A stretch of 64,000 bases of DNA from CAG-791 sp045546175 (GCA_045546175.1 JAZQCI010000111.1:52364-116363), one strand, 5' to 3'; positions 34,845 to 42,792 are shown, numbered from the stretch's first letter. Translations and numbers: made by a program. Notes: generated by a model not told the origin, from the sequence alone.

Positions 34845-36143
34845 ATGGTTAAAGCTGTCGTAGGTGCAAACTGGGGAGACGAGGGAAAAGGGAAGATCAC
34901 AGATACTCTTGCCGATTCCGCAGACGTCGTCATACGCTTTCAGGGCGGTGCCAACGCGGGACATACCATCGTAAACAAATACGGTAAGTTTGCGCTTCAC
35001 ACTTTACCGTCCGGCGCATTTCATCAGAACGTGATGAACATCATCGGCAACGGCGTCGCACTCAATATCCCGATCCTCTTTAAAGAGATCCAGGACATCA
35101 CGGCGAAGGGGGTTCCCACGCCGCAGCTGATGATCTCTGACCGCTGCCAGATCGTGATGCCTTATCACATCCTGTTCGACAAGCTCGAAGAGGAGCGCCT
35201 TGCCGGCAAGTCCTTCGGCTCCACCAAGTCGGGCATAGCTCCGTTCTATTCCGACAAATACGCCAAGATCGGCTTCCAGGTCAACGAGCTCTTCCAGGAC
35301 GAGGCGGTGCTCGCCGAGAAGATCGCGGACGTCTGCGTCAAAAAAGACATTCTCCTGGTGAATCTCTATCACACGGATCCAATCGACCAGAAGGAACTCT
35401 TAAAGACACTGCTCGAGTACCGCGACATGATCGCTCCTTACGTGGGCAACGTCGCCGAGTATCTGGACGGCGCGATCAAGGAAGGAAAGACCATCCTGCT
35501 CGAAGGCCAGCTCGGCACCATGAAGGACCCCGACCACGGCATTTATCCCATGGTCACCTCCTCCAGCACGCTCGCTGCCTACGGCGCTATCGGCGCGGGG
35601 ATCCCTCCCTATGTCATCGAGCAGATCGTCGTCGTCAACAAGGCCTATTCCTCCGCTGTGGGAGCAGGTGAGTTCACCTCCGAGATCTTCGGCGAGGAGG
35701 CCGACGAGCTTCGCATGAGAGGCGGAGACGGCGGCGAATTCGGCGCTACGACCGGAAGACCCAGAAGAGTCGGCTGGTACGACTGCGTGGCCTCCAAATA
35801 CGGCTGTCGCCTGCAGGGCGCGACCGATGTGGCCCTCACTGTACTGGACGTTCTGGGATATCTGGACGAGATCCCGGTCTGTGTCGCCTACGACATCGAC
35901 GGAGAACAGACCACGGAGTTCCCTGTCACACACATTCTCAAGAAGGCGAAGCCCGTATGGAAGAAGCTCCCCGGCTGGAAGTGCGAAATCAGGGGCATCA
36001 AGAACTACGAGGATCTTCCGGAGAACTGCAGGGCGTATATCGAGTTTATCGAGCAGCAGATCGGCTATCCGATCACAATGGTCTCCAACGGACCCGGCAG
36101 AGACGACATCATTTACCGCAAGTCCCCGCTTTCGCGCGGATGA
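34845..36143 (+). CDS. purA: Adenylosuccinate synthetase
   Basis: The 432-aa GTP-dependent enzyme joins IMP and aspartate. It has the N-terminal GANWGDEGKGKITD loop (residues 7-20), FQGGANAGHTIV (about 32-43), GIYPMVTSSSTLAAYGAIGAG (near 230), and GATTGRPRRVGWYD (near 300). A perfect AAGGAGG precedes the start. It ends YRKSPLSRG shortly after the nucleotide-binding end. Confidence 0.97.
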   Translation: MVKAVVGANWGDEGKGKITDTLADSADVVIRFQGGANAGHTIVNKYGKFALHTLPSGAFHQNVMNIIGNGVALNIPILFKEIQDITAKGVPTPQLMISDRCQIVMPYHILFDKLEEERLAGKSFGSTKSGIAPFYSDKYAKIGFQVNELFQDEAVLAEKIADVCVKKDILLVNLYHTDPIDQKELLKTLLEYRDMIAPYVGNVAEYLDGAIKEGKTILLEGQLGTMKDPDHGIYPMVTSSSTLAAYGAIGAGIPPYVIEQIVVVNKAYSSAVGAGEFTSEIFGEEADELRMRGGDGGEFGATTGRPRRVGWYDCVASKYGCRLQGATDVALTVLDVLGYLDEIPVCVAYDIDGEQTTEFPVTHILKKAKPVWKKLPGWKCEIRGIKNYEDLPENCRAYIEFIEQQIGYPITMVSNGPGRDDIIYRKSPLSRG

Positions 36144-36184
36144 ACGGTGTGGCCTGAACAATGGGCCCTATGGGAGGAAGCGTG

Positions 36185-36556
36185 ATGAGCGAAAACAATA
36201 CATCCGGCAAAAAAGAGGCTGCAGAAAAGGCTGCAGAAAAGGCACCTTGGACAGCCCGCAGAATTGCCGCGGTGATCGGGATCGTGCTCCTTGTGGGGCT
36301 CTACCTGCTCACTTTTATAAGCGCGCTGATGGGCACGGAAGGCTCCGGACGACTCTTTCGATTCAGCCTGGGCATGACGATCGCGGTCCCGATCTTTCTG
36401 TGGATCTTTATCTGGTGCGTCGGAAAACTCCAGAACAGGCACAACATGGCCAGCCTGGACATCCTCTCCTCCAATCCTGAGGAGCGCAAAAAGATGGAGG
36501 AAGCCGTGCAGAGAGAGAAGGAAGCGGAGCAAAAGAGCAGTACGGACGGCAAGTGA
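36185..36556 (+). CDS. Small two-helix membrane protein, unknown
   Basis: A 123-aa protein: charged Lys/Glu-rich start, membrane helices at about 26-51 (AAVIGIVLLVGLYLLTFISAL) and 60-85 (FSLGMTIAVPIFLWIFIWCVG), and a charged Glu/Lys tail. ATG 36185 with GGGAGG at 36171-36176 is chosen over the in-frame ATG 36161. I do not recognise a function. Co-directional with purA, 41 bp away. Confidence 0.75.
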   Translation: MSENNTSGKKEAAEKAAEKAPWTARRIAAVIGIVLLVGLYLLTFISALMGTEGSGRLFRFSLGMTIAVPIFLWIFIWCVGKLQNRHNMASLDILSSNPEERKKMEEAVQREKEAEQKSSTDGK

Positions 36557-36600
36557 AAAGACGGGCGTCAATATTTTGGCGCAAATTCCAAACTTATTGC

Positions 36601-36629
36601 TTGACAGCATGGGGGCGGAGTGATATTTT
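36601..36629 (+). promoter_or_regulatory. Promoter of the infC-rpmI-rplT operon
   Basis: TTGACA (36601-36606), 17-bp spacer, TATTTT (36624-36629). Confidence 0.6.
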
Positions 36630-36639
36630 ATTTTAGTAC

Positions 36640-36818
36640 GTGATGAGACACGTATTGGTACAACAAAGAAGAGTTACCGCTCTCACCCAACGGCGAAAGC
36701 TTTTGCGGTTTATACCAATCTTTGAACTTTCGGCGCTCTTAGTCAGGAGTGCGAAGGCAGATCGGAGATTTGTTGACAGCGGTGCGTTTTGTACCGCTGT
36801 TTTCTTTTGTCTTAGGTT
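36640..36818 (+). ncRNA. L20-type leader RNA with attenuator
   Basis: The leader between promoter and infC can fold: ATTGGTA (36654-36660) with TACCAAT (36713-36719) around ACCGC (36676-36680) and GCGGT (36705-36709). It ends in a terminator, ACAGCGGT (36776-36783) with ACCGCTGT (36793-36800) and a T-rich run to 36810. Position and layout fit the known L20 leader of Firmicutes, where ribosomal protein L20 binding promotes premature termination. I judged this by position and pairing, not by a covariance model. Confidence 0.7.
36776..36810 (+). terminator. Attenuator terminator before infC
   Basis: 8-bp perfect stem ACAGCGGT/ACCGCTGT and a TTTTCTTTT tail, ending 11 bases before the infC ribosome site. 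Confidence 0.8.
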
Positions 36819-36833
36819 GTGGAGGGTACAGCA

Positions 36834-37355
36834 ATCAGAAACAATAACGACAATTTATTCATTAATGAACAGATTCGTGACAGAGAAGTTCGAGTGATCG
36901 GCGCTGACGGAGAGATGCTGGGCATCATGTCCGCGGCGGAAGCCAGAAAACTGGCCGAAGAAGCTGAGCTCGACCTGGTCAAGATCTCTCCCGGCGCAAA
37001 GCCCCCGGTGTGCAAGATCATCGATTACGGCAAGTACAAGTATGAGAAGACCAGAAAAGAGAAAGACGCGAAGAAGAAGCAGCACACAGTGGAGATCAAG
37101 GAGATCCGCATGTCCCCGAACATCGATACCAACGATCTTCAGACCAAGATCAATGCTGCGAGAAAGTTCCTCACCAAGGGCGACCGCGTGAAGGTGACAC
37201 TTCGTTTCCGCGGACGTGAGATGGCCCACATGCAGCAGAGCGCGCACATCCTGACGGATTTCGCGGATGCGCTCAAGGACTGCGCGGCGGTCGACAAGGC
37301 CCCCAAGGTAGAGGGACGCAGCCTCACAATGTTTCTTGCCGGCAAGAAGCAGTGA
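36834..37355 (+). CDS. infC: Translation initiation factor IF-3
   Basis: 173 aa. Residues FINEQIRDREVRVIGADGEMLG start the N-domain; KARKEKDAKKKQ-type linker and the C-domain RGREMAH, LTDFADALKDCAAVDKAP follow. IF-3 binds the 30S subunit and checks the start codon. The ribosome site GGAGGG (36821-36826) is seven bases before ATC 36834, so the start is probably the rare ATC, matching the known autoregulated non-canonical starts of infC. GTG 36819 is in frame but overlaps that ribosome site and has none of its own. Confidence 0.93.
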   Translation: MRNNNDNLFINEQIRDREVRVIGADGEMLGIMSAAEARKLAEEAELDLVKISPGAKPPVCKIIDYGKYKYEKTRKEKDAKKKQHTVEIKEIRMSPNIDTNDLQTKINAARKFLTKGDRVKVTLRFRGREMAHMQQSAHILTDFADALKDCAAVDKAPKVEGRSLTMFLAGKKQ

Positions 37356-37591
37356 TCGGCAGATCGGAATGACCCGGATCTGCGGCAGATCACCCATGAT
37401 CACAACGCCGGTTTGAATAGAGTTCTGTCAGGGGTTAGTGACAGACGACATCAGCTGCAAGTAAGACAGTGAAAGCCAATGTACTTTCACGAGAAAGTCC
37501 AAGGCCGCACAGGCTGCGGAGGTTCCCCGATCGTGCCGTCGGCATGGTCGGAAGTGGATCGGATCCACGTTTGGCAAAGGAGGTAAATAGA
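37356..37591 (+). other. Structured infC-rpmI intergenic RNA region
   Basis: 236 bp without a gene, inside a ribosomal operon where spacing is usually short. Hairpins: GTGAAAG/CTTTCAC (about 37468-37489), CCGCA/TGCGG (about 37504-37518) and GTGGATC/GATCCAC (about 37554-37569). There is no T run. It may hold the translational L20 site that controls rpmI-rplT, as in other bacteria. This is an inference. Confidence 0.4.
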
Positions 37592-37789
37592 ATGCCCAAG
37601 ATGAAAACTAAGAGAGCTGCTGCAAAGCGCTTCAAACTGACAGGCACCGGCAAACTTATGAGATTTAAAGCCAATAAGCGCCACATCCTGACCAAGAAGA
37701 GCACAAAGAGGAAGAGAAACCTCAGAAAGCCTATTCTGGCAGACGCTACCAACATCAAGACAATGAAGAAGATCATGCCTTATCTGTAA
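37592..37789 (+). CDS. rpmI: 50S ribosomal protein L35
   Basis: 65 aa, starting MPKMKTKRAAAKRFKLTGTG and ending NIKTMKKIMPYL, as in bacterial L35. ATG 37592 follows AAAGGAGG at 37577-37583; the longer open frame from 37469 lies over the structured leader and is rejected. Confidence 0.97.
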   Translation: MPKMKTKRAAAKRFKLTGTGKLMRFKANKRHILTKKSTKRKRNLRKPILADATNIKTMKKIMPYL

Positions 37790-37866
37790 TTCGTACAGAT
37801 AAGGTTTGGGACTTAGGAAGAAACGCACAATACATTTGTGCCTTACATATAATGGAGGATAGATAA

Positions 37867-38223
37867 ATGGCCAGAATTAAAGGCGCTCTTAATGCGAGAA
37901 AGAAACACAACAGAGTATTAAAGCTTGCCAAGGGCTACAGAGGAGCCAGGTCCAAGCAGTACAGAATCGCCAAGCAGTCCGTTATGCGTGCGCAGACATC
38001 CGCATTCGCAGGCAGAAAGCAGAAGAAGAGACAGATGAGATCTCTCTGGATCGTTCGTATCAATGCAGGTGCCAGAATGAACGGACTCAGCTACAGCCAG
38101 CTGATGCACGGCCTTAAGGTCGCAGGCGTTGACATCAACCGCAAGATGCTCGCTGAGCTCGCTGTAAACGATGCAGCAGGCTTCGCAGCTCTGACTGAGG
38201 TTGCTAAGAAGGCAATTGCATAA
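37867..38223 (+). CDS. rplT: 50S ribosomal protein L20
   Basis: 118 aa, starting MARIKGALNARKKHNRVLKLAKG, with LWIVRINAGARMNGLSYSQLMHGL as in all L20. It is needed early in 50S assembly and represses its own operon through the leader. Good GGAGG upstream; 77 bp after rpmI. Confidence 0.98.
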   Translation: MARIKGALNARKKHNRVLKLAKGYRGARSKQYRIAKQSVMRAQTSAFAGRKQKKRQMRSLWIVRINAGARMNGLSYSQLMHGLKVAGVDINRKMLAELAVNDAAGFAALTEVAKKAIA

Positions 38224-38247
38224 TCGTATAAAATATTGATTATTTTA

Positions 38248-38284
38248 AAAGCTGTCGCTTATTATAGAAGCGGCAGCTTTTTTT
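38248..38284 (+). terminator. Terminator of the infC operon
   Basis: AAAGCTGTCGCTT (38248-38260) with AAGCGGCAGCTTT (38268-38280), one G·T pair, then T to 38284. Confidence 0.9.
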
Positions 38285-38306
38285 GCCTCATTCAGGAGAA
38301 AAATCA

Positions 38307-39125
38307 ATGAGAATAAGTATTCTCTGTATCGCGACGGCTTTGTCAGCCTCGCTGTTCCTTACAGCCTGTTCAGGATCACAGAGCGGTCAGAAGGAGCAGA
38401 ACAACGCTGAACAGAATAAAAAGGAACAGGCATCTGAGAGCGGGACCGAATCCGGGAATTCGTCGGAATACGCCACTCTGCATCCGGCTTACGCCGAGGT
38501 AAACAGTCCGGACGAGGAGATCAATTGCTGGGGAGATTCGATCACGGAAGGATACGGAGGCGATGAACTCACTTATCCGGACGTCCTGGCACAGCTCACC
38601 GGAATGTCGGTCAGGAATCTGGGCGTGGGAGGAGAGGACAGCAGGGAGATCCTGGCGAGGAGCCTGAGCTACGGAAGCCAGTCCGAGGACATCCTCGTCA
38701 TTCAGATGGGCGACAACGGCGGCTGGAACGATCTCGACGAGCTGATCGGACAGTATCGCAGATTGATCGAGGAGGCGGAGACAGACCGCTATATCATAGT
38801 GAGCTCGACGGACGATCCGAATGACTTCGACCAGATCTGGGGGTATACGACGGAGCCCATCGGCCTGGAGGACACCTACTATGAGGCGCAGTTCAGGGAG
38901 GCCTTCGGAGAGCACCTGTTTGAAGGAAGAAAGTACCTGATTGAAAACGGACTCTCCGTAAACGATCTGGAGGAGACGGAAGAGGACATGGAACGGGCCG
39001 AAAACGGCTGTATTTCGCTTCAGCTGCGGCATCCCGAGATCGACAACACGCATCTGAACGATGCGGGCTACAGGGCACTGGCGAGGGGCATATACGAAAA
39101 GGGCATAGAACTGGGATATTGGTGA
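38307..39125 (+). CDS. SGNH/GDSL-type hydrolase lipoprotein
   Basis: 272 aa. Signal peptide with lipobox LTAC (Cys about 20), then a Gln/Glu/Lys-rich linker. The SGNH blocks are GDSITEG (block I, catalytic Ser), NLGVGGEDS (block II), QMGDNGGWND (block III) and DNTHLNDAGY (block V, DxxH). Such enzymes remove acyl or acetyl esters, often from sugars, outside the cell. The substrate is unknown. ATG 38307 with AGGAG upstream is preferred to the in-frame start at 38283. Confidence 0.8.
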   Translation: MRISILCIATALSASLFLTACSGSQSGQKEQNNAEQNKKEQASESGTESGNSSEYATLHPAYAEVNSPDEEINCWGDSITEGYGGDELTYPDVLAQLTGMSVRNLGVGGEDSREILARSLSYGSQSEDILVIQMGDNGGWNDLDELIGQYRRLIEEAETDRYIIVSSTDDPNDFDQIWGYTTEPIGLEDTYYEAQFREAFGEHLFEGRKYLIENGLSVNDLEETEEDMERAENGCISLQLRHPEIDNTHLNDAGYRALARGIYEKGIELGYW

Positions 39126-39153
39126 GCGAAAGACACATAAGGGGGATAAACAG

Positions 39154-39312
39154 ATGAGCGCGAATGATATTTTGAAGCGGTTTCCGGACGGGACGCTGAT
39201 TGGAGACTGGTTCACAGACCCTTCGGTCCCGGCGGCGGATCCCTCATTTGACGCCTCCGCGGATTTTGAGAATAAGCCAAAACCCGCGGGGCTTTTATGC
39301 CGGTCAAAGTGA
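39154..39312 (+). CDS. Small 52-aa ORF, unknown (possibly gene fragment)
   Basis: ATG 39154 follows a strong AAGGGGG site, 28 bp after the SGNH hydrolase stop. The peptide begins MSANDILKRFPDGTLIGDW, has a Pro/Asp-rich middle, and ends AGLLCRSK. Its last codons run through a terminator-like hairpin, and its stop directly abuts the stop of the convergent gene, so it may be the 5' remnant of a longer gene. No family recognised. Confidence 0.4.
   Translation: MSANDILKRFPDGTLIGDWFTDPSVPAADPSFDASADFENKPKPAGLLCRSK
39274..39296. terminator. Weak terminator-like hairpin between convergent genes
   Basis: AAGCC (39274-39278) with GGCTT (39290-39294) around AAAACCCGCGG, followed by TTTT. Short, so uncertain. 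Confidence 0.4.
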
Positions 39313-40431
39313 TTACAGAAGCGGCAGAGCGACGCTGTCGTACACGACGACCTTGCCGTCATGCTTTGTACATGCCTCTACCATACCGTCCTGGGAGATG
39401 ATAAAGGCGACGCTCCCTTCGACGGCGTCACAGAAGCGATAGCCGGCCCTGTGGCGCATGCCGTGGTCCTTAAAGGTCTTATAGGTCTGCTCCTTGTTGT
39501 CGTAGCCCATAAAACACATATCGGGGTGTCTGCGCTGCATCTTGTCCACGAGGATCTCCGCGCCGAACCCCAGAAGCTCCAGGTCCTTGGTCAGGACGAC
39601 AGAGCCGTCCACATTGGTGAGCCTCGCGATGAGGTCGGCGTATGTGGTGATCTCTTTCTCCTTGGCTGTATCCGGCAGAGGAGCGGACGCCGCGCTGTCT
39701 TCGAACAAAAAGCCGCTGCCCAGCCGGTATTTGAGGTCAACAAACTCACTGCACGCCTCGGCGGAAGGAGTGATCAGTATAGCGGCGCCGTGCCCGTAAT
39801 TGCTCACCTTCCAGAGAATTCTGTAGAGGAGCCGCAGGCGGTCGTTTTCCGGAATGTTTGTGCCGTTTTCCAGATTCTCGGAGACGAGGGTGGAGGTGAA
39901 GATGTCGGTCCGGAAAAAGATACAGCGCCCGGCGTTGTAGTTGATTATGGAGGTCTCTCCGAAGCAGGCCCTGAGCTCGCCGGGCCCGTTTACGAGAATG
40001 TTGGGCACCTGGGGCATGCGATTGCCCGAGGAGAGCTCTCTGGTGACGATCTTCTCCCAGGTGGTATAAGCGGCGATCACGCCGATCGCCTTAAAAGGCC
40101 TCTGCTTGATGTCCAGGACCAGGTAGCTCATGACCGGACTGAGGGCGGGGGCGAGCTTATTGAGATCTCTGGGGGTAAACCCCACGGGCTCCTTGAAGCG
40201 CAGGACGTGCGCGTAGATATAGGCATCGAGCAGTTCGGAGTCCGGATCTATGAAGCATACCCGGAAGGAGGGAAAACGGCCTTCTTCGCGCATGCAGCTG
40301 ACATTGAGAAGCGTCTGGCACACTTCCTCGAGCACATCTTTGGGAGGAAGCTCCTGGCCTTCTTCCGCGATCGGGACGACATTGTCGTAACAGTCATACA
40401 CAGCATCTACAAACGCCGCTATTTGATTCAT
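39313..40431 (-). CDS. DisA-like (DAC/DACNV-type) domain protein
   Basis: 372 aa. The C-terminal 100 residues match the diadenylate-cyclase fold: VDGSVVL (residues 274-280, in place of the DGA motif), then LLGFGAEI, GMRHRAGYRF (RHR at 326-328) and SVAFIISQDGMV. In active cyclases DGA and RHR bind ATP and make c-di-AMP. Here DGA reads DGS and the surrounding layout matches sensor-type DACNV proteins, so activity is uncertain. The N-terminal 200 residues contain GAAILITPSAEAC-like strands and are otherwise unknown. AGGAGG precedes the start. It lies just downstream of a tRNA on the same strand. Confidence 0.7.
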   Translation of the reverse strand: MNQIAAFVDAVYDCYDNVVPIAEEGQELPPKDVLEEVCQTLLNVSCMREEGRFPSFRVCFIDPDSELLDAYIYAHVLRFKEPVGFTPRDLNKLAPALSPVMSYLVLDIKQRPFKAIGVIAAYTTWEKIVTRELSSGNRMPQVPNILVNGPGELRACFGETSIINYNAGRCIFFRTDIFTSTLVSENLENGTNIPENDRLRLLYRILWKVSNYGHGAAILITPSAEACSEFVDLKYRLGSGFLFEDSAASAPLPDTAKEKEITTYADLIARLTNVDGSVVLTKDLELLGFGAEILVDKMQRRHPDMCFMGYDNKEQTYKTFKDHGMRHRAGYRFCDAVEGSVAFIISQDGMVEACTKHDGKVVVYDSVALPLL

Positions 40432-40502
40432 GAAAATACCTCCTGAGAGTTTGCTAAAAGGATGTTCACAGACATCTTCTCCTGTATTATAACATAAAAG
40501 AA

Positions 40503-40526
40503 AAGACCGCAGATAAATCTGCGATC
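40503..40526 (-). terminator. Terminator of tRNA-Pro
   Basis: On the minus strand AGATCGCAGAT pairs with ATCTGCGGTCT (one G·T) and is followed by TTTTCTTTT (plus 40494-40502). Confidence 0.88.
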
Positions 40527-40537
40527 TTTCCTGTTCA

Positions 40538-40611
40538 TCGGAGTGACGGGATTCGAACCCACGACCCCTTCGTCCCTAACGAAGTGCGCTAGCCAGCTGC
40601 GCTACACCCCG
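40538..40611 (-). tRNA. tRNA-Pro (anticodon AGG)
   Basis: 74-nt cloverleaf on the minus strand: acceptor CGGGGTG/CACTCCG with discriminator A, D arm GCGC...GCGC, anticodon stem CTTCG/CGAAG enclosing loop TTAGGGA, T arm GTGGGTTCGAATCCC. The loop gives anticodon AGG for codon CCU. The body is that of bacterial tRNA-Pro. No 3' CCA is encoded. A34 in a bacterial proline tRNA is uncommon; TGG, GGG and CGG are usual. Confidence 0.93.
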
Positions 40612-40755
40612 ATCTTCAATTTGAAGTTCCTGTCTCTCAACAGGCAAGTGCTATTATATATGGTCACAAGAGAAAATGCAACCCTTTTTTTAAAAACTGA
40701 GCATTATTTTTGAAAAAAATTTATGCCGCATTCACACTGCGCCGAAATATGCCCG

Positions 40756-40784
40756 TTGCGGAAACTAATGTAAATATTTATAAT
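40756..40784 (+). promoter_or_regulatory. Promoter of the AI-2E-family gene
   Basis: TTGCGG (40756-40761), 17-bp spacer, TATAAT (40779-40784). Confidence 0.65.
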
Positions 40785-40842
40785 TTAGTTGAACTTCGTT
40801 CGTACCGGTGCGGGGATTTTTTGACAACAACGCGAATAAACA

Positions 40843-42075
40843 ATGAAACGAGATAAGTTTAAAAACAAAAAATGGTATAACAATGCGGTCGCGATCCTGA
40901 TCGGCGTAGTGGGCTATGTGGTACTGACCCGGCTCGGCCCGATTTTCGAAGCGGTCAGGGGCGTGCTGAGCAAATTTGCGCCGATCTTTCTGGGATGTGT
41001 CCTGGCCTATCTGGTCCACCCGCTGGCGAGTGCCCTTCATAAGAGAGTATTCGGGAAGATCAACAGGAAAAATATAGGATGGGCGCTGTCCGTCCTGCTG
41101 GCCATGGTCCTGGTGATCATGGTGATCCTGGTGCTGCTTCTCATGCTGATCCCGCAGCTGATCGAGAGCATCCTGCTTCTTGTCAGCAACATGGACAGCT
41201 ATATAGCACAGCTCAACAACCTGATCGCCAACCTGAATATAGGAACGTTGGATCTTGGAAACCAGCTGCAGGAGATGATGGCCTCCTCGGAGGATATCAT
41301 AAAGACGGCCTCCCAGCTGCTGGGAACTTCGATGAGAAAGATCGCCGCTACCTCCGCGGATATCGGCAAGAATCTCTTCAACTGGCTGATCGCGTTTATC
41401 CTGTCCATCTATCTTCTCATGGCCAAGGACAATATCAAGAGCGGCGCGACGCGGCTGCTCAGAGCCCTGATGCCTCAGAAGTGGTACGATATAGTGGTCA
41501 ATTTCATGGCGCGCTGCAACTATATTCTGGTGCGCTACATTGTCTACTCCCTTCTTGACGGCGCGATCGTAGGCGGCGCCACAGCCGTTTTCATGGCAAT
41601 TACGGGAATGCAGTACGTAGGGCTGATCGCGGTCGTGTGCGGGGTCACAAATCTGATCCCGAGCTTCGGACCCGTGATCGGATGCGTGATCGGCGGGTTT
41701 ATCCTGCTTTTGGTCAATCCCTGGCACGCGCTCATGTTCATCATATTTACCTGCATTCTGCAGACCCTGGACGGCTATGTGATCAAGCCCAAGCTCTTCG
41801 GCGACTCTCTGGGCGTCTCGGGACTCCTGATCCTGATCTCGATCGTGCTGTTCGGCAATATTTTCGGCGTTGTGGGAATCCTGCTGGCCATTCCTCTCGC
41901 CGCGATCATCGACTTCGTCTACGAAGAGGGCATACTGCCCCTTCTGGAAGCGCGAAGAGCCAGGCTGGATGCGGAAGAGAAGGCGGAGGAAGCTGCCGGA
42001 ATTAAAGATACGCAGATGAATTCCACGATCACAGTTCTGACGGAAATGTCGGAAGGCAGGAAAAAAAGAAAATAG
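40843..42075 (+). CDS. AI-2E family transporter
   Basis: The 410-aa polytopic protein has two N-terminal helices (to about 90), a central amphipathic part (about 110-165) and five or more C-terminal helices with NLIPSFGPVIGCVIG (about 267-281) and KPKLFGDSLGVSGLLILISI (about 308-327), both family hallmarks. Family members include TqsA (AI-2 export) and ion antiporters, so the substrate is open. No clear ribosome site precedes ATG 40843. A terminator follows at 42114. Confidence 0.88.
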   Translation: MKRDKFKNKKWYNNAVAILIGVVGYVVLTRLGPIFEAVRGVLSKFAPIFLGCVLAYLVHPLASALHKRVFGKINRKNIGWALSVLLAMVLVIMVILVLLLMLIPQLIESILLLVSNMDSYIAQLNNLIANLNIGTLDLGNQLQEMMASSEDIIKTASQLLGTSMRKIAATSADIGKNLFNWLIAFILSIYLLMAKDNIKSGATRLLRALMPQKWYDIVVNFMARCNYILVRYIVYSLLDGAIVGGATAVFMAITGMQYVGLIAVVCGVTNLIPSFGPVIGCVIGGFILLLVNPWHALMFIIFTCILQTLDGYVIKPKLFGDSLGVSGLLILISIVLFGNIFGVVGILLAIPLAAIIDFVYEEGILPLLEARRARLDAEEKAEEAAGIKDTQMNSTITVLTEMSEGRKKRK

Positions 42076-42113
42076 AGATAAAGAACAATCGCGCAGCAGT
42101 TTTAAGGTATAAT

Positions 42114-42145
42114 GAGGTGGAGAGTAAATCTCTGCCTCTTTTTTG
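42114..42145 (+). terminator. Terminator after the AI-2E-family gene
   Basis: AGGTGGAGAG pairs with CTCTGCCT around TAAAT, followed by TTTTTT (to about 42143). A TATAAT at 42108 just before it has no matching -35. Confidence 0.75.
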
Positions 42146-42148
42146 TAA

Positions 42149-42196
42149 TTATTCAGCATCCCGAATGCGAAGCATTTGGGACTTGCGGGGCTGAAC
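42149..42196. repeat. TTATTCAGC-type hairpin
   Basis: TTATTCAGC (42149-42157) and GCTGAAC (42190-42196) enclose TCCCGAATGC/GCATTTGGGA (42159-42168 and 42172-42181, one mismatch). TTATTCAGC also begins hairpins at 5548 and, as CTATTCAGC, at 24765, and occurs at 51593, so it may be one end of a small repeat family. Confidence 0.5.
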
Positions 42197-42232
42197 TTTA
42201 GACTTTTAAAAAGCAGGGGGATATACAAGGTT

Positions 42233-42778
42233 ATGGGACTTCTCAGACAGGAGACCGGCTGGGAGAACGCGCAGCTGATAAATCTGCTGATCCTGATCAT
42301 GGCCTTCAGCGGCGTGTTCGGGTTTATTTACGAGGAACTGTTCTACAGGATCGATCTGGGCTATTTTGTCAAAAGAGGGTCGACCTTCGGGCCGTGGATT
42401 CCGATCTATGTATTCGGAGGGGCGGCGTTCACGATGCTGATCTACCGGTTCAAGGACAGTCCGATGCTCGTATTTTTTCTGTGCGTGCTTGTGTCCGGGA
42501 TCATGGAATTTGTCACCGGCTATGTGCTCTTTCACGTGTTTAACACCCGCCTGTGGGACTACAACACGGAAATATGGAACTTTGGCAATATAGGCGGATA
42601 TATATGTCTGCGGTCGGTTCTCTTTTTTGGCCTGTCCGGACTGGCGCTGATCTATATGGTGATCCCGATCATGATCAGGCTGGTGGAGATGGCTGACGCG
42701 CGGCTCATCTCGATCGTCAGCCGATGCCTGGCGGTCTTGTTTGTCACGGATTGTGTTCTATACAGAATACTGAAATAA
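42233..42778 (+). CDS. Putative ABC transporter permease, CmpB family membrane protein
   Basis: The 181-aa protein has four or five hydrophobic segments with the family pattern YEELFYRIDLGYFVKRG, PIYVFGGA, GIMEFVTGYVLFHVFNTRLWDY and YICLRSVLFFG (ABC_trans_CmpB-like). These proteins are called permeases by old annotation, but no ATPase partner is nearby. ATG 42233 is chosen for similarity; the longer frame from TTG 42176 runs through the hairpin. Confidence 0.78.
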   Translation: MGLLRQETGWENAQLINLLILIMAFSGVFGFIYEELFYRIDLGYFVKRGSTFGPWIPIYVFGGAAFTMLIYRFKDSPMLVFFLCVLVSGIMEFVTGYVLFHVFNTRLWDYNTEIWNFGNIGGYICLRSVLFFGLSGLALIYMVIPIMIRLVEMADARLISIVSRCLAVLFVTDCVLYRILK

Positions 42779-42792
42779 CAGCGGGAGAGGAA

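Noticed and set aside
36819..36833. GTG 36819 as the infC start
   Set aside because: It overlaps the GGAGGG ribosome site and has none upstream; the site is well spaced for ATC 36834.
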